DNA of 64,000 nt from NCBI RefSeq assembly GCF_002162375.1, contig NZ_CP021425.1:6141276-6205275 (forward strand), in the 5' to 3' direction. The position numbers and the translations under genes were made by a program. Below are positions 9,426-18,494 of this stretch, one piece after another. Position 1 is the stretch's first letter; each line of letters begins with the position of its first letter. The notes under the pieces were generated by a model. The model searched no databases and had not been told where the DNA came from. It saw nothing but the letters and a program-made list of their open reading frames with translations. Source of the DNA: Oleiphilus messinensis. GTDB taxonomy: Bacteria > Pseudomonadota > Gammaproteobacteria > Pseudomonadales > Oleiphilaceae.

Positions 9426-12400
9426 ATGTCAGAGCACGCTGCGGATCATAGTGTTTTAAAGCTTTTTCATCCCGCTATCCAAAACTGGTTTTCAGACATC
9501 GGCCGGCCGACAGAAATACAGTCCTTGTCCTGGCCCCGTATCGCCGAGGGAAAACACTGCCTGATCAGCGCGCCAACGGGCAGCGGGAAAACACTGACAG
9601 CCTTCCTCTGGTCGATAAACCGCTTCCTCACCGGGGAACTCAAAGCGGGGCAGACCCGGATTTTGTATATCTCACCACTCAAAGCACTGAATAACGATAT
9701 CCGCGAAAACTTGCTGCTTCCCTTGCAACAGCTGCAAGCAGAGGTTGAACAAAAAGCAGAGGTTGAACAAAGCGGCGAATCTTTCCCTCTGATTCGGGTA
9801 CAAACCCGCAGCGGAGACACCGACAGTAATGCGCGACGGCAGATGCTCCGGCAGCCACCGGATATCCTGATCACCACACCCGAAAGCCTGAATTTACTGC
9901 TCAGTTCACGCAGTGGCATCAGCCTGCTGGATCAACTGGATACCGTCATTCTGGATGAGTTGCACAGTCTGTTGGGTAACAAACGGGGAACGTATTTAAT
10001 GTCTGCGATTGAACGACTGGTGCCTCTGTCCGGTGAATTTCAGCGCATTGCGCTGTCAGCCACCATTGAGCCCATGTCGGTCGCAGCGCGGTTTCTGGGC
10101 GGCTATCGATGTGAAGATACCGATAGTCCGGTTCCTTCATATATCGCCCGGGATGTGCAGATCCTGCAAGGACAGGGCGCTGGACAAAAATCCTATGAGG
10201 TTAATGTCCTCTATCCCGACCGCTTGCGCCAGCACGCGACCGATAAAACCCTCTGGGATTTTCTGGCAGAAGAGCTACTCGACGTTATCGCCAGAAATCG
10301 CTCGACGCTGATTTTCGTGAACAGTCGCGCGTTGTGCGAAAAGCTCACACTCAAAGTGAATACCGCCGCAAAACGCGTGGTGGCCTATGCCCATCACGGC
10401 TCCCTGTCAAAAGAATTGCGGAAAGAGGTGGAACAACGCTTAAAACAGGGCGAACTGGCAGCGATTATCGCAACCAGTTCACTGGAAATGGGTATTGATA
10501 TCGGGGCACTTGACGAAGTGGTGCTCATTCAGACTGTTGATGCAATGGCTTCCGCTATCCAGCGCATTGGTCGAGCCGGTCACCGGGTTGGCGAAGTAAG
10601 TAAAGGCCTTTTTTTACCCACTCACGCCCAGGACTTTCTGGAAACGGCAGTATTGGCTGAAGCCGTATTAAATAAAACCATTGAACCGCTCAAACCCGTG
10701 CAATGCCCACTGGATGTGCTGGCGCAAGTCATCATATCCTGCACCGCAATCCAGTCATGGCCACTCACTACACTCTATAATCAACTACGGTGCTGTTCTG
10801 CATACCATGATCTGTCACGGGAGCAATTTGATCTGGTGCTCAATATGCTGGCGGGACAATACAGTGACAATCGTATTCGTGAACTGCAACGCCGTATCAA
10901 TGTTGATCGAATCGCACAAACTGCAACCGCCACCAAAGGTGCGGTGCTAACGCTCTATCAGGCAGGGGGTGTCATTCCGGACCGGGGATATTTTCATCTG
11001 CGACATCAAGACAGTTCAGCCAAGATTGGCGAGCTGGATGAAGAGTTTGTCTGGGAAACCCGAGTCGGGCAAACGTTTACATTGGGCACCCAGAACTGGC
11101 AGATTCAGCGCATCACTCACAATGATGTCTTTGTCTTGCCAGGCAAACGGGGACCAACTCCGCCACCGTTCTGGAAGGCAGAAAGCTTGAATCGGAATGT
11201 ACATTTTTCCGCTCGCATCGGGATTTTTCTAAAACGCATCAATACCGATCTCAGTGAAGCAAAGGAATCCCTTGATCCCCTCATTAACCTACTCCATCAC
11301 CGCTATCTTCAATCCGAATACGCGCTTGACCTGTCCGCCAGCCGGGCATTGCTCACCTTTCTTGTCGAGCAACGCCAACACACTGGAGTTGAATTACCCC
11401 ATCAGCATCATATCGTAATCGAGGAAGTGCATTCTTTTCTCGGTTATCAACAAGGACGGCAAATCGTAATACATACGTTTTGGGGGGCTCCCCTGAACCG
11501 GCCATTGGCGCTGGCACTGGAAGCCGCCTGGCAAAAGCAGTTTGGTGAACAAATAGAAATTTTCAGCAGCAATGACTGCCTGGTTCTGCAACTTCCCCAC
11601 GGAATTGCAGCCGAGCAACTTTTGCATTTGGTTGCCGCAGAACAACTGGAGTCATTGTTACGTCAACGTCTCGAGGGATCAGGCTTTTTTGGTGCCCGAT
11701 TCCGGGAATGCGCCGGTCGCGCACTCCTGCTCAGCAAAGGCCAATTCAATCAGCGACATCCGCTCTGGATGAGTCGTCTGCAATCCCAAAAATTATTGGA
11801 TGTGGTGCGAAGTGCCGCCGATTTTCCAATACTGCTGGAGACGTGGCGTACCTGCTTTCAGGATGAATTTGACCTGACAGGCTTACGCACAAAGCTTGAG
11901 CAACTGGATAGCGGCGCTATTCGCTGGTCACTGTGCAGCGTCAATACCCCCAGCCCGATGGCTAAAAACATCGGCTGGGATCAAGTCAATCAATACATGT
12001 ACATGGACGACACGCCCAAAAATCAGGCGGCTTCCAGCTTGAGTGACCAATTACTCCAGTCACTGGTATTCGATACAGAGAGCCGGCCCCAAATACCCCT
12101 CGACATCATTGCAGCGTTCAATACGAAACGACAACGATTGAGTGCGGGTTACGCACCCGATTCCCCCTCAGAACTGTTGGAATGGGTTAAGGAACGACTC
12201 ATCATCCCCGCTGGCGAGTGGCGAGCTTTGCGAGCCGCCATGGCACAGGAATACGGACCGACCACACCGGATGAGTTTGAATCGGCGCTGGTTCAACGTC
12301 TGAGCATTTTAGAGGTTAATTCACCGTTACAGGCGAACGAGAACAAGATCTGTCTGGTTGTCGCCAATGAACAATTATTCGCGATCACCCAATTGTTCTA

Positions 12401-14051
12401 TGCAAACCATGAGTATCTGTACTACCCCATCACACAGCGTCAGGACCATGCCGGTTCTGTTCCCGGTTCTGTTCCCGGCTCGGTTTCTGGTACTTCTCCC
12501 TGCAAAACGCACGACAATGCACAGCCTCTGAATCCTGAGCTGACGTTGAGTACCTGGCTTTTACAATGGCTGTCATTTTATGGACCCATGACTGTCAGCG
12601 CCATACAAGACAAATTGAATCTCGATCCGCACCAACTTGAGGATGCCTTGCTCGAGCTTGTCGAAGAAGACCGGTTAATTGCCGGTAACCTGATACAAAC
12701 CGACCAGGATTTACCCCAATACTGCGAACGAAAAAACGTTGAGATCCTGATTTATCTGGCACGGCAGCACGCAACCCCTGCTTTTGAAGCCAAACCGCTG
12801 AATAGCTTGCCAGCATTTTTGTTTGATTGGCAGCTACAAGGCATTCACAATGAAGATCCACTTGAAGCGCTGGCCAATTTCATTGGAATGTTTTGCGGCT
12901 ATCCGGCTCCAGCAGGATTTTGGGAGCAGGATCTGCTGACGTCTCGATTGCCGGATTATGATCCCCTGCAACTGGATCATCTGTTTAATGAAGCGGACAT
13001 CCAGTGGCGAGGCACCGGCGAACGACAAATTACTTTCGGTTATTCCGGAGACCTGGAAATCTTGGCCGCTCAAGAGGTACCGGACACCTTGCCTGAATTG
13101 GGCTTTACAGAAATAACCGGGCGTTACCCGCTCGGTATTCTGGCAAGCCAGTCCGGCAAGGCAGAAGCGACATTGTTACCGGAACTCTGGCGATGTGTCT
13201 GGCGGGGACAGATCAGCAACGACAGTATTGCAGCCCTCCGGAAAGGCTTGCAACAACAATTCAAAGACCCGTCGAGTGCGCCATCTGCCGCTCCTGGCAG
13301 TTATAGCTCGCGACGCCCTTCTCAACGACTCTCACAACGTCGATTTAAATCCTGGAAGCAAGGTCTATCAATGCCCGGAAACTGGTATTCATGGGACAAC
13401 GCCAATGCAATACCGGAGGATCTGAATCTACACTCTCCGGATCAACTTGAGCTGGAGAAAGACCGGGTTCGAGTGCTACTGGCCCGTTATGGCATTTTAT
13501 TTCGAGAACTATTACAGAAGGAGTTACCTGAATTTCGCTGGGGCCGGGTTTTCAGGGCGTTACGGCTCATGGAACTGACCCGTGAAGTCCTGACGGGTCA
13601 TTTTTTCGAGGATATACCCGGTCTTCAGTTTATTGATCCGACCGCTTTCAGGCGACTGCAACAAACGGATCAGGCATCCGGAATATACTGGCTCAGCGCC
13701 ATTGATCCCTTGTCTTTTTGCGGCTCAGCCCTCAAACCACTGAAACATCAGCGCCCCAAGCGTTTGGACACAACTCACCTTGTATTTCGGGGCGTTGCTG
13801 TCGTCATGATCAGCTTCAAGCTGGGTAAAGTTCTGGAGATTAACATTGCACCGGATGACCCGGACTTGCCGGACGTGCTGAACCTGCTACACCATTTACT
13901 CTACCGGGAACCCCGCACTGCAAACTGTATCGAAATCGAGACCATCAACGATCAAACGGCACCTGACAGTCCTTATTTACCTGCACTCCAGGCCAGATTT
14001 GATGTCTTTCACGACCATCGCAAGGTCACATTGCAACGTCGGTTGACTTAA
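9426..14051 (+). CDS. lhr: Lhr-type large superfamily 2 helicase
   Basis: 1541 residues, matching the length of E. coli Lhr (about 1540). It has Walker A APTGSGKT (49-56), DEAH-type box DELH near residue 177, SAT (ALSATIEPM), TSSLEMGIDIG and QRIGRAGHR motifs, then the long winged-helix/Lhr core and C-terminal region that only large Lhr proteins carry. Family members are 3'-5' DNA translocases that unwind DNA or DNA:RNA hybrids in repair. I start at 9426 (MSEHAADHSV), where similarity begins; upstream codons overlap the acetyltransferase gene. Two in-frame tandem duplications interrupt it, at residues 104-117 and about 1010-1025. No MPE partner gene lies nearby. Confidence 0.92.
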   Translation: MSEHAADHSVLKLFHPAIQNWFSDIGRPTEIQSLSWPRIAEGKHCLISAPTGSGKTLTAFLWSINRFLTGELKAGQTRILYISPLKALNNDIRENLLLPLQQLQAEVEQKAEVEQSGESFPLIRVQTRSGDTDSNARRQMLRQPPDILITTPESLNLLLSSRSGISLLDQLDTVILDELHSLLGNKRGTYLMSAIERLVPLSGEFQRIALSATIEPMSVAARFLGGYRCEDTDSPVPSYIARDVQILQGQGAGQKSYEVNVLYPDRLRQHATDKTLWDFLAEELLDVIARNRSTLIFVNSRALCEKLTLKVNTAAKRVVAYAHHGSLSKELRKEVEQRLKQGELAAIIATSSLEMGIDIGALDEVVLIQTVDAMASAIQRIGRAGHRVGEVSKGLFLPTHAQDFLETAVLAEAVLNKTIEPLKPVQCPLDVLAQVIISCTAIQSWPLTTLYNQLRCCSAYHDLSREQFDLVLNMLAGQYSDNRIRELQRRINVDRIAQTATATKGAVLTLYQAGGVIPDRGYFHLRHQDSSAKIGELDEEFVWETRVGQTFTLGTQNWQIQRITHNDVFVLPGKRGPTPPPFWKAESLNRNVHFSARIGIFLKRINTDLSEAKESLDPLINLLHHRYLQSEYALDLSASRALLTFLVEQRQHTGVELPHQHHIVIEEVHSFLGYQQGRQIVIHTFWGAPLNRPLALALEAAWQKQFGEQIEIFSSNDCLVLQLPHGIAAEQLLHLVAAEQLESLLRQRLEGSGFFGARFRECAGRALLLSKGQFNQRHPLWMSRLQSQKLLDVVRSAADFPILLETWRTCFQDEFDLTGLRTKLEQLDSGAIRWSLCSVNTPSPMAKNIGWDQVNQYMYMDDTPKNQAASSLSDQLLQSLVFDTESRPQIPLDIIAAFNTKRQRLSAGYAPDSPSELLEWVKERLIIPAGEWRALRAAMAQEYGPTTPDEFESALVQRLSILEVNSPLQANENKICLVVANEQLFAITQLFYANHEYLYYPITQRQDHAGSVPGSVPGSVSGTSPCKTHDNAQPLNPELTLSTWLLQWLSFYGPMTVSAIQDKLNLDPHQLEDALLELVEEDRLIAGNLIQTDQDLPQYCERKNVEILIYLARQHATPAFEAKPLNSLPAFLFDWQLQGIHNEDPLEALANFIGMFCGYPAPAGFWEQDLLTSRLPDYDPLQLDHLFNEADIQWRGTGERQITFGYSGDLEILAAQEVPDTLPELGFTEITGRYPLGILASQSGKAEATLLPELWRCVWRGQISNDSIAALRKGLQQQFKDPSSAPSAAPGSYSSRRPSQRLSQRRFKSWKQGLSMPGNWYSWDNANAIPEDLNLHSPDQLELEKDRVRVLLARYGILFRELLQKELPEFRWGRVFRALRLMELTREVLTGHFFEDIPGLQFIDPTAFRRLQQTDQASGIYWLSAIDPLSFCGSALKPLKHQRPKRLDTTHLVFRGVAVVMISFKLGKVLEINIAPDDPDLPDVLNLLHHLLYREPRTANCIEIETINDQTAPDSPYLPALQARFDVFHDHRKVTLQRRLT
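9738..9773. repeat. 18-bp in-frame tandem duplication inside lhr
   Basis: Two 18-bp units, GCAGAGGTTGAACAAAAA and GCAGAGGTTGAACAAAGC, encode AEVEQK-AEVEQS. The duplication sits in a surface-type charged loop between helicase motifs I and Ia and looks like replication slippage. Confidence 0.8.
12453..12500. repeat. 12-bp tandem units inside lhr
   Basis: Two perfect GGTTCTGTTCCC units are followed by two diverged 12-bp units. They encode GSVP-GSVP-GSVS-GTSP, a flexible linker between the catalytic core and the C-terminal winged-helix region. Confidence 0.75.
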
Positions 14052-14151
14052 GTTTTGAGATTGGGATGAAAGAGAGTGTACATCCTCAAAAAGACGCGCT
14101 AGGATAACGGCACATCCAATTTGAAAAGCTTGAAATTTCCTGAATAACACA

Positions 14152-14238
14152 ATGAACGCCAAACGCACTGAATCCAAACGTAAACACAGCAAGAAGGGTT
14201 ATCTCTTCTGCAGCGGGGATGGCATGCGTCGTTCATAA
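14152..14238 (+). CDS. Putative 28-residue basic leader peptide before dapA
   Basis: A short ORF, ATG at 14152 to TAA at 14238. The N-terminal half is very basic (MNAKRTESKRKHSKKGY), followed by LFCSGDGMRRS. It has no strong ribosome-binding site. It ends 38 bp before a perfect terminator hairpin that is itself 21 bp before the dapA start. It could be a small protein, a leader peptide or chance. It has no run of Lys or Met codons long enough to be a classical attenuator leader, although 6 of its first 15 codons encode Lys or Arg. Confidence 0.3.
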   Translation: MNAKRTESKRKHSKKGYLFCSGDGMRRS

Positions 14239-14276
14239 TTCGGACTAAAAGCGAAAAAATACGATAGAACACCGGG

Positions 14277-14309
14277 CCCGGCTGCAATACTGCAGCCGGG
14301 CTTTTTTTT
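14277..14309 (+). terminator. Perfect rho-independent terminator in front of dapA
   Basis: A 10-bp GC-rich stem, CCCGGCTGCA / TGCAGCCGGG, with a 4-nt loop (ATAC), is followed at once by CTTTTTTTT. This is the best intrinsic terminator in the window. It ends 21 bp before the dapA ATG, leaving little room for a separate dapA promoter downstream. Either it ends a short RNA or peptide transcript, or it controls read-through into dapA. Confidence 0.92.
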
Positions 14310-14330
14310 GGCTCAAAAAAGGAGTAATTC

Positions 14331-15203
14331 ATGTTTTACGGATCTTACGTCGCACTGATCACACCCTTCCGGAATGGCGAAATCGATGAAAGTGCCCTCA
14401 GAAAAATTGTTCGCTGGCATATCGAATCTGGTAGTCATGGCCTCATTCCCATGGGCACCACCGGTGAAGCCTCGACGGTGACAGAACAGGAACACAAACG
14501 GGTGATCGAGATTGTTGTCGAGGAGACCGCGGGGCAAATACCCGTCATCGCCGGTGCGGGTTCCAATAACCCGAATGAAGCCATCACCTACGCCCACAGC
14601 GCCCAGTCTGCGGGAGCAGATGCCGTGCTGGCCGTGGCCGGGTATTATAACCGCCCCAATCAAGCGGGCTTATACGCTCATTTCCAGCTGCTTCACGACC
14701 ATACTGATATCCCGATTATCATCTACAACATCCCGCCGCGAACAATTGTCGATATTCAACCCGAGACCCTCGCCAAACTTTCCGAGCTCCCCCGTGTGGT
14801 TGGCGTAAAAGATGCGACTCAGGATCTGGGAAGAATCAGCCAGGAACGACGCCTTATCAATAAGCCCTTCAGCTATTTTTCGGGGGAAGATATAACGGCA
14901 CTGGCCTACAATGCCATGGGAGGGAATGGTTGTATCTCGGTTACGGCCAATGTCGCGCCGAGGCTGTGTTCAGAACTGCAGCGGGCTTGCCAACAGGGTA
15001 ACTTCAGTCATGCACTGATGCTGCACGAGCGCTTGATGCTCCTGCATCAGGCTTTATTTCGGGAACCCAGCCCGTCCGGAATCAAATACGCTGTATCGTT
15101 ACTCGGACACTGCCATGAAGATGTGCGCTTACCGATGATGCCAATTACAAATGAGACCCGAACGATGATCAAATCCGCCCTCCAGTCGCTGGAGCTTGTT
15201 TAA
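14331..15203 (+). CDS. dapA: 4-hydroxy-tetrahydrodipicolinate synthase
   Basis: 290 residues, the normal DapA length. It condenses pyruvate with aspartate semialdehyde in lysine and meso-diaminopimelate synthesis in the cytosol. The Schiff-base Lys is K160 in VVGVKDATQD. The proton-relay Tyr is Y132 in IIIYNIPPRT, and the pyruvate-binding GTTGEAST motif lies at 42-49. AAAGGAG 5 bases before the ATG is a good ribosome-binding site. It is unusual that the intrinsic terminator at 14277-14309 lies directly upstream. Confidence 0.96.
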   Translation: MFYGSYVALITPFRNGEIDESALRKIVRWHIESGSHGLIPMGTTGEASTVTEQEHKRVIEIVVEETAGQIPVIAGAGSNNPNEAITYAHSAQSAGADAVLAVAGYYNRPNQAGLYAHFQLLHDHTDIPIIIYNIPPRTIVDIQPETLAKLSELPRVVGVKDATQDLGRISQERRLINKPFSYFSGEDITALAYNAMGGNGCISVTANVAPRLCSELQRACQQGNFSHALMLHERLMLLHQALFREPSPSGIKYAVSLLGHCHEDVRLPMMPITNETRTMIKSALQSLELV

Positions 15204-15218
15204 GAAAAAGCAAAATAA

Positions 15219-15248
15219 GTCACGAAGAAGCACAAGCCTCTTCGTGAC
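15219..15248 (-). terminator. Hairpin terminator for the minus-strand gene at 15275
   Basis: A 10-bp stem, GTCACGAAGA / TCTTCGTGAC, with a 10-nt loop. On the minus strand it is followed by a T-rich tract (CTTATTTTGCTTTTTC), so it fits termination of the 15275-15577 gene and may also serve dapA from the other side. Confidence 0.65.
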
Positions 15249-15274
15249 ATTCAACACTTCAACGCTATGAAGCT

Positions 15275-15577
15275 TCACCCATTCGCCAAAGTGTAAATCA
15301 CCCACGGTAAGGACAACCATACACCACCCAGAGCGCCATACCGGGTTAGGCGAGATTCTCTGGCCTCCTGGTGCTGAAATGCCCAGAACAGGATTAAACC
15401 GATGGCAGCAGAAGCCAAAAGCAGGCTTATAGACAGGCAGACAACCAACAACATAAAAGATGCCAACGTACTTAAAACAAACGCAATTCGGGCTCCACGC
15501 CCTTTGTCATGCACCGAATACCAATACAACGCCCCATAAATCAAGAGCAGTACGGCAAAGAACAAGTAGTACTTCAT
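15275..15577 (-). CDS. Small integral membrane protein, 100 residues
   Basis: Three hydrophobic segments are visible: about 2-19 (YYLFFAVLLLIYGALYWY), 30-67 (with FMLLVVCLSISLLLASAAIGLILFWAF split across two helices) and 83-97 (GVWLSLPWVIYTLA). I do not recognise a family. It lies 27 bp downstream of the secreted protein gene at 15605 on the same strand, so the two are probably co-transcribed. Confidence 0.6.
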   Translation of the reverse strand: MKYYLFFAVLLLIYGALYWYSVHDKGRGARIAFVLSTLASFMLLVVCLSISLLLASAAIGLILFWAFQHQEARESRLTRYGALGGVWLSLPWVIYTLANG

Positions 15578-15604
15578 AGTAATGAAAATGCCTAATACAT
15601 GAAA

Positions 15605-16183
15605 CTAGCGAGCCAATGGGTCTTCGTGACGAAAATACCGCAGCACGGTTGTCACGATATCGAACACTCTATCCTCACTCAGATCACTGGTATCTCCAGT
15701 CAGCCGGACTTTCATGAGAAATCCGTGAACGCCGGTTACCAGAAGGAATGACTTCACGCCGGTGTAACCGCCATTGCGCTCGACATTGAATTTAAACTCG
15801 GAGAAGTAAACCGGCAGATTGCTGACACTGGTCTCTGACCGGGAAACTTCCTGAACATCACGATAAAAGCCCCGTTGTTCATAAGTCTGAATATCAGAAA
15901 TAGCTGAATCAAAAGCCTGTTTACTTAGAGGCGAGGTGATTCCAGTTTCAACGGGGCCGTAGCCGCCGTCATAAAGGATTACCGTTAAGGTAGTGTACTG
16001 CTCTCCTTCCAGTTGCCAATATCCGGCCGAAGCGCCAAATCGTTCATCTGGAAACGATTGCACGTCACGATCCTGAAAACCTGAAAAATTTGGCGGTAAT
16101 TTATTCAAGAGCCCCAGTTCAGACTCGAGAGCTTGCGAGAGTAGCGGGAACACCATGAGCAAAAACAGCATGAACACTTTCAT
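15605..16183 (-). CDS. Secreted hypothetical protein
   Basis: 192 residues from the ATG at 16183 (a TTG eight codons upstream is a weaker option). The signal peptide MKVFMLFLLMVFPLLSQALES is clear, with likely cleavage after SQA. The mature part is a soluble beta-rich domain (TTLTVILYDGG, YFSEFKFNVERNGGYTGVKSFLLVTGVHGFLMKVRLTG). Proteins of this shape are periplasmic in many gammaproteobacteria, but I cannot name the function. It probably forms an operon with the small membrane protein gene that follows. Confidence 0.65.
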   Translation of the reverse strand: MKVFMLFLLMVFPLLSQALESELGLLNKLPPNFSGFQDRDVQSFPDERFGASAGYWQLEGEQYTTLTVILYDGGYGPVETGITSPLSKQAFDSAISDIQTYEQRGFYRDVQEVSRSETSVSNLPVYFSEFKFNVERNGGYTGVKSFLLVTGVHGFLMKVRLTGDTSDLSEDRVFDIVTTVLRYFRHEDPLAR

Positions 16184-16451
16184 GAGCCAGACATTAAAAC
16201 CTCTCAAACCAGAGACTTCAGGATTACAGTTATTCGAGTAAACAATGATTATTCAGACCACCAGTCAACAGTTGTCCAGTTTGTTCACCAACCGTTATTC
16301 AACCTAATAATAGAGTGCATCATTGTGAACAGCCAATGAAGTTCGGTGTCGAGGTACCAGGGCTACAATTCTCTGGCCACAGGCCTATTCTGTCCGCTAT
16401 AGTAAGGCTCTGAAAATAAAGACAACGATCCAAGGAAGAGGTGGTTCCCCC

Positions 16452-17681
16452 ATGCTCACTTTCACCCGGAATATACGGCTCCGAGTTTACTCGGTCGCCC
16501 TGTCCAGCCTTGTGCTGAGTCCACTCAACCTGTACGCCTCAGAGAATCCGCCAGAGTTTGATCAATGTCTTGTCAACTTGAAGCAGAAGGCGATCACCGC
16601 AGGCGTCAACACTGAAACCATAGATAAATCATTCCAGAATATTGCTTACAGCGAAAAAGTCATTGAACTGGATCGCAAGCAACCGGAATTCACCAGTAGT
16701 TTCAGTCGCTATTTGAATCTGAGGGTGAATGACCGGCGCGTTAAAACCGGCCGTGAAATGTTGGCCCAACACAGACCTCTATTGCAGGAAGTTACCCGGA
16801 AAACCGGCGTGCCTGCTCAGTACATCGTGGCATTTTGGGGGCTGGAGACGAACTATGGCGGGTATCTCGGTAATATGTCGACTCTCGATTCCCTGGCTAC
16901 CTTGGCCTGTGATCGTCGACGAAGTGCGTTTTTTACCGGCGAATTTATTGCTGCACTTCGCTTGATCGAAAAAGGGGATGCCAGTGCCGAGTCAATGCGG
17001 GGATCATGGGCCGGAGCCGTGGGTAATTTTCAATTCATGCCCTCGAACTACTTAACCCACGCCCACGATCACGATGGCGACGGCAAACGAGACTTGTGGA
17101 ACAGTCTGGAAGATGCCGCAATGTCCGCAGGCTTGTTTCTGAAAAGTATGGGCTGGGAAACCGGTACACGCTGGGGACGAGAGGTAAAATTACCGGCCGG
17201 TTTTGACTATGCCGCTGCCGGTCTGGACCAGCCCCGAGAACTTGAAACGTGGCGAAAAATGGGGCTGCGCACAGCAGATGGCAACCTACTGCCGAAGGCA
17301 CAATTAAAAGCTTCGTTACTGGTACCTGCCGGACACAAAGGCCCGAAATTTCTGGTCTATAGCAACTTTCGTGTGATTATGGGCTGGAACAGATCGGAAT
17401 ATTATGCGATATCAGTAGGCCACCTGGCAGACCGCATTAATGGTGCAGGGACACTGCGCACGCCACCACCTCAGGATATCGAGAAGTACCCATTAAATGC
17501 GATCCGCTATTTGCAGGAGGCTTTAAATGAAAAAGGCTTTAATACCGGTAAACCTGACGGCATTATGGGGCCTTCAACGCGAAAAGCGATACGGGCCTAC
17601 CAGGCCCGACACAATATGATCGCGGACGGTTATCCGGACAAATCATTGTTACAGGCACTCGGTATAAGCCTGACCAATTAG
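16452..17681 (+). CDS. Lytic murein transglycosylase, MltB family, with peptidoglycan-binding domain
   Basis: 409 residues. A signal peptide (about 1-29) is followed by an SLT_2/MltB catalytic domain with the general acid Glu132 in FWGLETNYGGYLG and the MltB-type motifs GSWAGAVGNFQFMPSNY and DHDGDGKRDLW. The C-terminus (about 345-405) is a PG_binding_1 repeat (YPLNAIRYLQEALNEKGFNTG..DGIMGPSTRKAIRAYQ). It cleaves glycan strands to 1,6-anhydro-muropeptides. There is no lipobox, so it should be soluble periplasmic, unlike E. coli MltB. AGGAAGAGG upstream is a good ribosome-binding site. Confidence 0.93.
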   Translation: MLTFTRNIRLRVYSVALSSLVLSPLNLYASENPPEFDQCLVNLKQKAITAGVNTETIDKSFQNIAYSEKVIELDRKQPEFTSSFSRYLNLRVNDRRVKTGREMLAQHRPLLQEVTRKTGVPAQYIVAFWGLETNYGGYLGNMSTLDSLATLACDRRRSAFFTGEFIAALRLIEKGDASAESMRGSWAGAVGNFQFMPSNYLTHAHDHDGDGKRDLWNSLEDAAMSAGLFLKSMGWETGTRWGREVKLPAGFDYAAAGLDQPRELETWRKMGLRTADGNLLPKAQLKASLLVPAGHKGPKFLVYSNFRVIMGWNRSEYYAISVGHLADRINGAGTLRTPPPQDIEKYPLNAIRYLQEALNEKGFNTGKPDGIMGPSTRKAIRAYQARHNMIADGYPDKSLLQALGISLTN

Positions 17682-17732
17682 TATCGGCCTCTGGTTTCAG
17701 TTTGGCCCTGCGGGCTCCGGTTTCACGAATTG

Positions 17733-17752
17733 CAGCGGACGGGAGTCCGCTG
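17733..17752. terminator. Short hairpin between convergent genes
   Basis: An 8-bp stem, CAGCGGAC / GTCCGCTG, with a GGGA loop, lies in the 75-bp gap between the convergent transglycosylase and slyD genes. There is no T run, so it may be a weak bidirectional terminator. Confidence 0.4.
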
Positions 17753-17756
17753 AGCC

Positions 17757-18284
17757 TCAATCGTGGTGATGTCCACCGGGTCCGTGGGCGTGGCCATGGG
17801 AAATTTCCGAGTCACTGGCTGCACGCAACTCAACAACATCCACTTTGAATGTTAATGTTTTTCCGGCCAGAGGATGATTGGTGTCTACATCCACATTAAA
17901 TTTACCCACTTTAACCACGGTAACCTGACGAACCCCTTGTTCGGTATTGACGGCAACAACCATACCGGGCCGAATTTTCAACTTGCCTTTACTTTCCTGC
18001 CACTCCATCAAATGTTTGATTGGCACTCGCTGGCTGTTATTTTCCTGGCGAACCCCGTAACTCTCTTCCGGTGCGACCGTCACCTCGAACGACTCGCCCG
18101 GAGCCTTGCCTTCCATTGCCTTTTCCAGACCTGGAATCACATTTCCGTAACCATGCAGGTAGGCGATGGGATCTCCCGCTCGAGAGTTCTCGACTTCGTC
18201 TCCGGCCTCGTTATGCAATGTGTAGTGGAACATTGCCACAACATTCTTGGTAATGGCTTCAGGTGTTGTATTTTCAGTGTTCAT
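17757..18284 (-). CDS. slyD: SlyD-type FKBP peptidyl-prolyl isomerase
   Basis: 175 residues. The FKBP domain is split by the insert-in-flap domain typical of SlyD (DEVENSRAGDPIAYLHGYGNVIPGLEKAMEG, then PEESYGVRQE, then the FNVDVDTNHPLAGKTLTFKVDVVEL end of the FKBP fold). The C-terminal tail HGHAHGPGGHHHD is a metal-binding stretch, usually nickel, shorter than in E. coli SlyD. It acts as a cytosolic folding helper and may supply nickel to metalloenzymes. Confidence 0.93.
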   Translation of the reverse strand: MNTENTTPEAITKNVVAMFHYTLHNEAGDEVENSRAGDPIAYLHGYGNVIPGLEKAMEGKAPGESFEVTVAPEESYGVRQENNSQRVPIKHLMEWQESKGKLKIRPGMVVAVNTEQGVRQVTVVKVGKFNVDVDTNHPLAGKTLTFKVDVVELRAASDSEISHGHAHGPGGHHHD

Positions 18285-18494
18285 AGCAAGTACTCAATGG
18301 TCAAACATGCCATCAGCAGCGAGGTTCGCGGCGATGGAATGTGCTCAATCGTTAAATAGAAGGGGCTGTATTATCCCGGTTTCTATATTGCAGATCTATA
18401 CAAAAGTGCAATTGATTATTTCAGCGAACACGTGTACGCTAAAATGCAATCGGGGAGCTGTCTGTTGTATCCCGACGTTAGAGGAGTGAGATTT

